NCBI RefSeq assembly: GCF_021513195.1
Contig: NZ_CP090974.1
Span: 2,492,001 to 2,556,000 of the forward strand
Reading direction: 5' to 3'
From: Shewanella sp. OMA3-2
GTDB taxonomy: Bacteria; Pseudomonadota; Gammaproteobacteria; Enterobacterales; Shewanellaceae
DNA length: 64,000 bases
Shown in pieces: positions 18,145 to 26,655 of the stretch. The first letter of the stretch is position 1, and the number at the start of each line of letters is the position of its first letter. Below the pieces are notes generated by a model. The model had not been told where the DNA came from. It saw only the letters and a program-made list of their open reading frames with translations, and made no database searches. The position numbers were made by a program, and so were the translations under genes.

Positions 18145-18642
18145 TTACTCAACACCCTCTAGCTTTGGAATAACATCTTCGAAAAACTGTGCCATATCTC
18201 TGATTATCGATAGGTTTTGAGGGAAAAGGTCTGGGTTTGAATAACTATATCTTGCAGCTTCAAATAAGCCATTAAGCTCGTTGAGTAAGCTGCCAATTTT
18301 GGGATACTTTGAATACATGTCTGTTTTCTGATATTCCCCTTTGATCTTTGCTTTTCTTTTATCAGATAGCTTGCCAAACAGGTCAGTCAGGTTGTGGGTC
18401 TTACTTTCATCTTTAACATCTGATTTTACGTATCTGAAGCATGTTGTTGTGTCTTCACATTCGTCAAGTTGAAACTGAAATTCGGAGTATTTATCTTCGG
18501 CTAGACACGATTTCAAAAAAATCTCTATTGAGAAAGATGCGTTCGCTATAAACGGACATACCCAATCGAAATCCTTTGGGGATTGATTAAGTAGAGTTTC
18601 CGCTGTTCTTTTAAAGCCAACAGCAATGTTATAAACATGCAC
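18145..18642 (-). CDS. Hypothetical accessory protein with HEPN-like features
   Basis: 165 residues, no signal peptide or membrane segment, mostly helical. The N-terminal stretch (VGFKRTAETLLNQ, then WVCPFIANASFSIEIFLKSCL) followed by THNLTDLFGKL and ARYSYSNPDL resembles HEPN-type helical bundles, in which a hydrophobic helix with a membrane-like SFSIE-x-x-LK motif is followed by an HxL-x-x-LF helix. The catalytic R-x(4-6)-H of HEPN RNases is not evident, so nuclease activity should not be assumed. Only 20 bases separate its start from the stop of the upstream 137-residue gene. The sequence between them contains GCATAAC, a possible attC-like core. The intron 3' end lies just past its stop. 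Likely an integron-cassette-type or island gene. Confidence 0.55.
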   Translation of the reverse strand: MHVYNIAVGFKRTAETLLNQSPKDFDWVCPFIANASFSIEIFLKSCLAEDKYSEFQFQLDECEDTTTCFRYVKSDVKDESKTHNLTDLFGKLSDKRKAKIKGEYQKTDMYSKYPKIGSLLNELNGLFEAARYSYSNPDLFPQNLSIIRDMAQFFEDVIPKLEGVE

Positions 18643-18662
18643 TTGTTATGCTTAGTTTCCAA

Positions 18663-19076
18663 TTAAGTAATTCCATACATATTGATCTGTTTTAAGTAAC
18701 TCTTGATAATTACTAATAACCCATTCCTTTGCACCGGTTGAGCAAGCACCTGATCTCTTGCCAATATATATGAGTCAAATATTTCATCAGGATCGAATGG
18801 GTCTAAGTCTCCGCGTCCGATATCCATTTGAATATTGTCGCCAACAATATAGAGATGCACTAAAACACAACAGTCTTCAGAATCCACGCCTTCCCATTGA
18901 CCTGTAATAAAGCCTATCCATACATGTCGAGATTCATCGTGCTCTACTAAACATGCTGTGTAGCCAACAAAACTATCATCTCCATAATAGAGCATACCAT
19001 TGATAATTTCGGCATCATGATCACTTGTGCATTTACATTTGCGGACTCTAGAACTTCTAGACTCAATTCTATTCAT
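18663..19076 (-). CDS. Hypothetical accessory protein, 137 residues
   Basis: I do not recognise this protein. It has no signal peptide. It is acidic in the middle (GRGDLDPFDPDEIFDSY) and contains three cysteines near CKCTSD and SEDCCVLVHLYIVGD; a CxC pair at residues 14-16 could bind metal, but no full zinc motif is visible. The ATG at 19076 lies 19 bases after a GTTATGC on the minus strand (19095-19101), a spacing like that between an integron recombination core and a cassette gene start. It reads in the same direction as all other small genes of this zone. Confidence 0.5.
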   Translation of the reverse strand: MNRIESRSSRVRKCKCTSDHDAEIINGMLYYGDDSFVGYTACLVEHDESRHVWIGFITGQWEGVDSEDCCVLVHLYIVGDNIQMDIGRGDLDPFDPDEIFDSYILARDQVLAQPVQRNGLLVIIKSYLKQINMYGIT

Positions 19077-19094
19077 AATTTTGATCCATCAAGA

Positions 19095-19216
19095 GCATAA
19101 CGCCGTTAGCAACGGCAGACTTGTTGATGGTATTTTTGTGCAACAATGGCGAAGCCATGCACAAAAAGCACAGCAGCAAGGCTGTCAAAGGAGCGCAGCG
19201 ACTGATGTTGCCTAAC
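19095..19216 (-). other. attC-like structured site (candidate cassette recombination site)
   Basis: A 122-base region bounded by GCATAAC (left) and GCCTAAC (right), complements of GTTATGC and GTTAGGC; the latter fits the integron core GTTRRRY. The interior folds into a long imperfect hairpin: TTTTTGTGC (19133-19141) pairs with GCACAAAAA (19159-19167), and ATGGC/GCCAT forms the tip. AACA on one arm is unpaired, like the extrahelical bases of attC. GTTAGCAAC (left) also pairs with GTTGCCTAAC (right) apart from one bulged base. The group II intron begins four bases to the right. The cores are not a perfect attC match and no integrase gene is in the window, so this is a candidate only. Confidence 0.4.
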
Positions 19217-19219
19217 CTT

Positions 19220-21171
19220 GTGTACGCCCAGCATGGGCATGAACTAATGAGGTGAAAGTCCTCTGTAGGAAGGTCACCGTTTAAATAACATACTGTTATT
19301 AAACGTTAACTACTAGCGAATGGCAAGGGCTTAATCGCGAGGTTAGGTCCGGAGGAAGCCGCTAGCAAATTTGCGAGCTGATGAACAAGAACATCATATG
19401 AGGCGTAGGCTAGAGGTGAGTTGGCACAAGACGACGAAACCACGTGATCTAATGGCCACCGTAAATGATGCAGCAGTGCAAAGAAAGTTCATGTTCTTAT
19501 CTGGGGAGATCTGCTTAACACGCGATTGGTCATTAACCAGTAAGGCTCTGGTTTATTAAGTGCCTTGGCTTTTCAATTTCATCGACTGAAAAGAGCGAAT
19601 CAGATGGAAACCGATAGCGCATGACGAGGTAACTTGACATGTGATTAAGCAGAAGTCAGCAGACGGCATAGTAGCCCAACGCCCATCGTAATGGTTGGGA
19701 CATGGTGAAGGCCTGAACATTTAGAAGAAGGAGGAGTCTTGTCAAACTTGTCGATACCCACTACGTCGCCAGACGATTACTATCGGCAGCGTATTGATAT
19801 GCAACCGGCCTTCAACCGCGATCTATTTCAACAACTGCTCGAACCTGAAAATCTACACCGAGCTTGGCGTCAAGTTAAAGCCAATAAAGGTGCAGCGGGC
19901 ATCGATGGCATGACCATCGAAGCCTTCCCGCTCTGGATGCAACAAGGCGGCTGGCAACAGTGTAAATCTCAATTAGAGCGAGGTGAATACCAACCCTCAG
20001 CGGTCAGGCGCGTAGAGATCGACAAACCCGATGGCGGTAAACGCAAATTGGGGATCCCTAACGTCATTGACCGTGTGATACAGCAAGCTATTGCACAAAT
20101 ACTCACGCCACTGTTTGACCCATTCTTCTCGACTAATAGCTTTGGCTTTAGGCCGAACAGAAATGCTAAACAAGCGGTACTGCAAGTCAGGGATATCATC
20201 AAACAGAAACGCAAATTTGCCGTTGATGTTGATCTGTCTAAGTTCTTTGACCGAGTTAATCATGATCTCTTGATGACTCAGCTGAGGAGCAAGGTACAGG
20301 ATAAGCGTCTGTTGGCGCTTATCGGTAAGTACCTACGAGCAGGGGTGATGGTCAATGACCAATTTGAAGCAAGCTTTGAAGGTGTGCCTCAAGGCGGTCC
20401 ACTCTCGCCATTACTCTCTAACATTATGTTGGATAGTCTGGATAAAGAGCTGGAAAGCCGAGAGCACAAATTCGCCCGCTACGCGGACGATTTTATCATA
20501 TTGGTAAAATCTCAACGCGCTGGCGAACGGGTACTCAAGAGTATTACTCAATACCTTGCCACTAAGTTAAAACTGGTTGTAAATGAACAGAAAAGCCAAG
20601 TGGTTAAGGTCGCTCAAAGCAAGTTTCTTGGGTTTACATTTAACCGAGGCAAGATCCAGTGGCATGCTAAAACATTACACATTTTCAAACAAAAGATGAG
20701 ACGACTAACGAACCGAAATTGGGGCGTGAGTATGAGTTATCAGCTATTTAAAGTGCGTCAATACATGCAAGGCTGGATCAATTATTTTGGCATCGCTAAC
20801 GCTTATCAAGGGTGTGTCGATTTAGACCATTGGATCCGACGTCGTGTTCGTATGTGTTACTGGCGTCAGTGGCGAAAACCACGGACTAAGGTACAAAACT
20901 TACTTAAGCGTGGCGTCAGGATCCAAGTGGCTGTTGGTTGTGGGATCACAAGCAAAGGTCCATGGCGAAGTTCGAAAACACCAGGGATACAGCAAGCGCT
21001 GAGTAATGAGTACCTGAAGAAAGCAGGATTATATTCACTAAGAGATGGATGGATCGCAGTTCATTATCCTAACCCAAAAGTGAGTTAGGAGTTCTAAATG
21101 AACCGCCCTGTGCGGAGCCGCATGCAGGGTGGTGTGGGGGCTGGAGGCTAGATACCTCCGGCTACCCGATT
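19220..21171 (+). mobile_element. Complete group II intron, class C-like
   Basis: A self-splicing retroelement of about 1.95 kb. The 5' end reads GTGTACGCCCAGCATGGGC, close to the group II GUGYG start. The 3' end has domain V (ACCGCCCTGTGCGGAGCCGC with its complement) and domain VI, ending at CTACCCGATT. It encodes a reverse transcriptase/maturase without a DNA endonuclease domain, as in bacterial class C introns. It lies on the plus strand, opposite to every gene around it, directly after a hairpin-forming attC-like sequence and 7 bases past the stop of the SUKH gene. This is the target preference of the IIC-attC subgroup (hairpin followed by a short recognition sequence). Ends are estimated to within a few bases. 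Confidence 0.85.
19739..21088 (+). CDS. ltrA: Group II intron reverse transcriptase/maturase
   Basis: The 449-residue intron-encoded protein assists splicing and reverse-transcribes the intron during retrohoming. RT blocks in order are NKGAAGIDGMTIE (49-61), KRKLGIPNVIDRVIQQAIAQ (101-120), SFGFRPNRNAKQAV, DLSKFFDRVNHD (catalytic Asp), EGVPQGGPLSPLLSNIMLD, and the active-site FARYADDF with YADD at 248-251. It continues into FLGFTFNRGKI and the maturase X domain (GWINYFGIANAY, DHWIRRRVRMCYWRQW). The protein ends without an HNH/En domain. The start is TTG at 19739, with a strong AAGGAGGAG ribosome-binding site a few bases upstream. The frame is intact, so the intron may still be active. The symbol is used generically for the family. 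Confidence 0.93.
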   Translation: MSNLSIPTTSPDDYYRQRIDMQPAFNRDLFQQLLEPENLHRAWRQVKANKGAAGIDGMTIEAFPLWMQQGGWQQCKSQLERGEYQPSAVRRVEIDKPDGGKRKLGIPNVIDRVIQQAIAQILTPLFDPFFSTNSFGFRPNRNAKQAVLQVRDIIKQKRKFAVDVDLSKFFDRVNHDLLMTQLRSKVQDKRLLALIGKYLRAGVMVNDQFEASFEGVPQGGPLSPLLSNIMLDSLDKELESREHKFARYADDFIILVKSQRAGERVLKSITQYLATKLKLVVNEQKSQVVKVAQSKFLGFTFNRGKIQWHAKTLHIFKQKMRRLTNRNWGVSMSYQLFKVRQYMQGWINYFGIANAYQGCVDLDHWIRRRVRMCYWRQWRKPRTKVQNLLKRGVRIQVAVGCGITSKGPWRSSKTPGIQQALSNEYLKKAGLYSLRDGWIAVHYPNPKVS

Positions 21172-21178
21172 AAGTCTT

Positions 21179-21625
21179 TTATTCGCCAACACAAAGCTCC
21201 TCAAGAAACACTGTAAGTGACGGTGACAATTTAGTCATATTGTATTCCCAAGGCTCACCATCATAATTGGCCTGCTCATGATCCCAATGAAATAAAGCAC
21301 CTTCGGTTGGTTCTTTTAAAGATATACAAAATACATCGCCACCTGGGCTTTCACCAATCGGTAGATAGCCTTTTGGGATCATATCTTTGTATTCTTCAAT
21401 CTGACGAAGCAAGTCATCATGATACATTTCGCCACGAATAGCATAGAAATGTCCTACGAAATCAAAGTGCTCATTTTCATAACGCACACCATCCAATACT
21501 GGCCTGCCGCCATTATGCTGAAGCAAGAATAATTTATATTCGACAGGTAGCTGGTAACCAATTTTTTCTTCGATGATTAGTAGGTCACTTTCGCTAATCG
21601 AATTATATGACTCTATGAGTTCCAT
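21179..21625 (-). CDS. SMI1/KNR4 (SUKH) family protein
   Basis: 148 residues with the SUKH fold pattern: SESDLLIIEEKIGYQLPVEYKLFLLQHNGG (helix, then LP-x-x-Y-x-x-FL and HNGG), FDFVGHFYAI, then GYLPIGESPGGDVFCISL (the 'pIg....Gd....d' core) and a final SPSLTVFLEELC helix. SUKH proteins are often immunity proteins against polymorphic or contact-dependent toxins, and they are common passengers of integron cassettes and islands. No cognate toxin gene is next to it, so an orphan immunity or other binding role is likely. The stop codon lies 7 bases from the group II intron 3' end. The ATG at 21625 has no clear ribosome-binding site. Confidence 0.82.
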   Translation of the reverse strand: MELIESYNSISESDLLIIEEKIGYQLPVEYKLFLLQHNGGRPVLDGVRYENEHFDFVGHFYAIRGEMYHDDLLRQIEEYKDMIPKGYLPIGESPGGDVFCISLKEPTEGALFHWDHEQANYDGEPWEYNMTKLSPSLTVFLEELCVGE

Positions 21626-22063
21626 TCAAATACCATGTGAGACTTAACAGCTTATTTAATAGCAGCACGATAACGTTCCAGGCTGCTCAATTCATGTAGA
21701 AAAGATACCATCGCTAAGTTATTGTTGTAAATAGAATATTTTTACAAATACTTTAGCAATGCTTAAAGTACCGCTGGAGAAAGAATGCGTCTTTGTTTAC
21801 GAGGTCTATACAACATTTTTTAACTTTCTTCAGTGTATTGATATATATGCGTTTTCTCGATTGTTACAAAGTTATCGATGCGTAGAAAGCTCATTTTTCG
21901 CATCCTTTGACCTCCCAATTATCTCAATTTGAAGCAATTCAGTTATACCTATATAGATAACCAGTCTTTTTTGCGACAAGTAAAGCCGTTAAAAAAGATC
22001 ACAAAAAGTAAGACTATATTGATTCGTTCTAAATAGCCTCGTTGCTACCGCTGACTAGCAATG
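21626..22063. other. Gene-free stretch with possible gene debris
   Basis: No intact gene. On the minus strand a short open tail reads MVSFLHELSSLERYRAAIK then stop (about 21655-21715), which may be the 3' end of a lost gene. A 17-codon frame starting MLYRPRKQRRIL (about 21775-21826) looks like an isolated N-terminus. Neither can be assigned. Confidence 0.4.
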
Positions 22064-22603
22064 GGGGCAAAACCAAGTCAGTGTTAAAAATAATCTTATT
22101 CTACTCAATCTTTAAAACCAGCAGATTAAGAAAATACTGGAAAGGTTCATTGTGGTGATTTGCGAGCCGACCATCCGACCCAGGGATGGGTCGGCTGAGC
22201 TACAAGGACGTACTTGCGCGTGTCGGTGAGTAAATGCCATGCTGAACCTTCATCGACAAACTTCACGTATATTCTTTGCTATGATCGAAGCTGCATATTT
22301 CCAAACAAACCTTGGGGCAAAACCAAGTCAGTGTTAAAAATAATCTTATTCTACTCAATCTTTAAAACCAGCAGATTAAGAAAATACTGGAAAGGTTCAT
22401 TATGGTGATTTACGAGCCGACCATCCGACCCAAGGATGGGTCGGCTGAGCAACAAGGACTTTTTTATTTCAAAAGAATGCTGCGTGTCGGTGAGTGAATG
22501 CCATGCTGAGCCAATGCAGATAAACTTCATGATACATTCTTTGCTATGGGCGAAGCTTCATGTTCATAGTGGCCATAGGCCGTACACCTAACCTTGGGGT
22601 AAA
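22064..22603. repeat. Tandem duplication, period 250 bp
   Basis: Two adjacent units start with GGGGCAAAACCAAGTCAGTG at 22064 and 22314. The first about 150 bases of each are nearly identical and include a hairpin (GCCGACC ... GGGTCGGC). The remainder, from GTGTCGGTGAGT to CCTTGGGG, has diverged with small indels. The second unit ends in ACCTAACCTTGGGG (22586-22599), whose ACCTAAC fits the inverse integron core. No reading frame is conserved between the copies, so the unit is non-coding or gene-less cassette debris. Confidence 0.8.
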
Positions 22604-22670
22604 AATGCGTTTGCCCGCAGCAAGTGGTAGGTAAACTTAGTTACCCATTTTAATTAACTCGATTCTATTT

Positions 22671-23000
22671 TTAATGGCTCGCTGTTTTTGAAAACACATT
22701 AATAACTACAACACCCGCTAATATTAATAACATACCTATAATTGCTGGTAAGTCAGGCATTTGCTTATAAATCACTGCACTTATCGATGCAATTAATACA
22801 ATCCCCATGCCCGCCCAAATAGCATATGCGATTCCTACAGGAACAGTTTTAAGTACTAATGCTAAAAAATAAAATGCAACGGCATAACCAACAACACAAA
22901 TAGTACTCGAGATTGAGTGAGAGAAGCCGTCTGAAACTTTAAGTGCTAATGTTGCTATAACTTCAGCACCAATAGCTATTGCTAAATACCAATAACCCAT
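22671..23000 (-). CDS. Small multidrug resistance (SMR/EmrE-QacE-like) efflux protein
   Basis: A 109-residue inner-membrane protein with four predicted transmembrane helices, the full SMR size. Glu13 in the first helix (YLAIAIGAEVIATLALK) is the conserved proton/substrate-coupling carboxylate, equivalent to EmrE Glu14. The aromatic and tail signature YAIWAGMGIVLIA is also typical. SMR proteins act as dual-topology dimers exporting quaternary ammonium cations or guanidinium. The sequence does not decide between the Qac-like and Gdx (guanidinium) subtypes. Its setting among small same-strand genes with nearby attC-like cores fits the frequent occurrence of qac genes as integron cassettes. GGATCG precedes the ATG at 23000. 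Confidence 0.92.
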   Translation of the reverse strand: MGYWYLAIAIGAEVIATLALKVSDGFSHSISSTICVVGYAVAFYFLALVLKTVPVGIAYAIWAGMGIVLIASISAVIYKQMPDLPAIIGMLLILAGVVVINVFSKTASH

Positions 23001-23032
23001 AAACCGATCCTCAATAAAAATATAACAGCGTA

Positions 23033-23116
23033 TTAGACAACATTTAGCACCATGATAATTTCATCGAATTCATCTTGATCAACGACATTAAAATCGAAGC
23101 GTTCAAAGAACGCCTT
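23033..23116 (-). pseudogene. C-terminal remnant of a GNAT-like acetyltransferase
   Basis: A 27-codon open tail reads KAFFERFDFNVVDQDEFDEI followed by IMVLNVV and stop. This resembles the last strand and helix of a GNAT N-acetyltransferase (FFERFGF, then a hydrophobic IIMV strand). Upstream the frame is broken by a TGA and no acetyl-CoA motif is recognisable. It lies just upstream of the SMR gene on the same strand and does not encode a functional product. Confidence 0.45.
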
Positions 23117-23199
23117 TCATTACATCAGTAATCATAGGTGGCAATGTTATTTATAAGTTTTAAAACTTAAACAATTAATTTTCTTCGTAATAAAACTTA

Positions 23200-23565
23200 C
23201 TAGATGTTGAGCGCAAAGCTCAGCAATACCCGTCTACCATCAAGTATTTTAGATACGCTGTGTTCGTGTTTATCGGGTCTAAATAAATACACACGGCCAC
23301 CGAAATTTAGAATACATTTTGCACAATTAAATACACCACCTGCTTGGGCTTTTTTAAGCACAACATTTAGCTTGTAGTAGCGCCCCTGTTGCACAGGATC
23401 GATATGCTTCATTACCTGATGGTTAGTACCATAGCTTACTAAGTTAATTGCAAATACTCGACTACTAAAAATAGCTCTATTTTTTACTTTGGCAATAATA
23501 ATGACTCCCATTTTATGTGACAGACCGAGTTTATGGGGGAACTAACAGTAAACGAAGTCACTCAT
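23200..23565 (-). pseudogene. 2OG-Fe(II) oxygenase-like protein, early in-frame stop
   Basis: The intact part (from the ATG at 23511, 103 residues) contains an iron-binding H-x-D (VMKHIDPVQQGRYYKLN) and, about 50 residues later, RPDKHEHSVSKILDGRRVLLSFAL with the distal histidine and the 2-oxoglutarate-binding arginine. This is the prolyl-hydroxylase-like 2OG-Fe(II) pattern in a very short protein. In the same frame upstream lies MSDFVYC, stop (TAG, 23542-23544), FPHKLGLSHK, then MGVIIIA. A single C-to-T change (CAG to TAG) would explain this, so the longer gene from 23565 may have been truncated. The shorter product from 23511 could still be made. A GTTAGGT core lies 15 bases before the upstream ATG, as at a cassette boundary. 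Confidence 0.6.
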
Positions 23566-23837
23566 TTTAATTATGCATAACCTAACACCTTTCACTTTGA
23601 TTACGATAACATTTACCACGATTTAAATGTAAAAATTGAACGGGGATTTTCATTAAAGTAAGTATGTTGCTGAAAAATGAGCAATGCTGCTGATTAAAAG
23701 CACCATTGCTCACTTGATATCAAGCTAGATATGAGGTTATTTCTAGATAATAAGCTTTAATCGCACAGCCGACGCTGGTAGTTTGACGCACCTAAATACG
23801 ACTATGCGGACAATAAACAATCGCTTATAGTCCCTTA

Positions 23838-24334
23838 TTATGTAGACTTTTGATGTAATTGAATAAGCCTAGATACCGATTTAATAGCAAACCACAAACT
23901 GTATATTGCTGTGATTAAACCAAGTTGAATAAAACTGTACCCGTGGCTAAAGCCTTTGGCTCCAGAAAAAATTTGAGAGGTTCCTGTATTCCAATCCATG
24001 TCATCCAGACACCTATTAATACAAACATTGTAAATAATAATATCGATCCAATTAGCGACAGAGTACTGATATATGGATCTGTCTTGTTATAACGGAATGG
24101 TGAGGTATATAACTTCATGCCATAAATTAAAAAACACGTTATAAGGAAAATCATAATATCCATAATAGATACAGGGATCCCTGTTTGCAGTCTAATTATT
24201 TCGGATATGATAATAACAAGCACAATAATAATAAATGTTTTTACTTTAGCCCAAGTCACCAATGTCCCCTCAAAATATACGAACGAATACAGCATATAAA
24301 TCGACATCATGAGGGTCATCCCCTGCGCCCACAT
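23838..24334 (-). pseudogene. Integral membrane protein of unknown function, frameshifted
   Basis: The open frame from 24334 gives 139 residues with four hydrophobic segments (MTLMMSIYMLYSF, VKTFIIIVLVIIIS, IMDIMIFLITCFLIYGM, LIGSILLFTMFVLIGVW) and stops at 23915 after an atypical tail. From about 24040 a second frame stays open and continues LDDMDWNTGTSQIF, SGAKGFSHGYSFIQLGLITA, IYSLWFAIKSVSRLIQL to a stop at 23838, adding a further membrane helix and a basic tail. The two parts make one sensible protein of about 165 residues if one indel lies in 24000-24040. I do not recognise the family. It is the last minus-strand gene of the accessory zone. Confidence 0.5.
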
Positions 24335-24416
24335 ATGAAATACTTAAGGCAAACTTTAGTATACACACATACCTGCTGACTGACTTAACAAACATAAACT
24401 GTGACCCAGGATAAAT

Positions 24417-24447
24417 AAAAAAGCCTAACACAGAATGTTAGGCTTTT
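24417..24447 (-). terminator. Intrinsic terminator after fadH
   Basis: GCCTAACA/TGTTAGGC stem with a CAGAA loop; on the minus strand it is followed by a run of six Ts. It lies 30 bases beyond the fadH stop. Confidence 0.88.
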
Positions 24448-24476
24448 AAAAATAGAGACTTGTCCCCATTCTAGGG

Positions 24477-26492
<2,016 letters not shown>

Positions 26493-26655
26493 TCAAACAT
26501 CCTTTTTAAACAAGTGATTGAAAACAGCATAACCTTAACTTTGATAAAGCTCAATCATTGACGCAGCGGATTGTCAAAAACGTTTACAATTGAATTTACC
26601 ATTTAAATCCATTTTCAGTTAGGATGAGATTATTGGAATGTTATAGGAGTGGTAA

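Noticed and set aside
18145-19076. HEPN/MNT-type toxin-antitoxin pair
   Set aside because: The 137-residue partner shows no nucleotidyltransferase motif (GSxARG), and the HEPN-like protein lacks a clear R-x(4-6)-H.
19371-19559. A 62-codon open frame inside the group II intron
   Set aside because: It falls in the structured RNA region before the maturase gene, where sequence is constrained by folding, and shows no protein-like pattern.
22214-22408. A 64-codon open frame on the plus strand
   Set aside because: It lies across the junction of the 250-bp tandem units, has no ribosome-binding site, and its frame is not preserved in the sister unit.
16698-24400. Classical insertion sequence or prophage
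   Set aside because: No transposase, integrase, terminal inverted repeats or phage structural genes are visible; the only recognisable mobile element is the group II intron.
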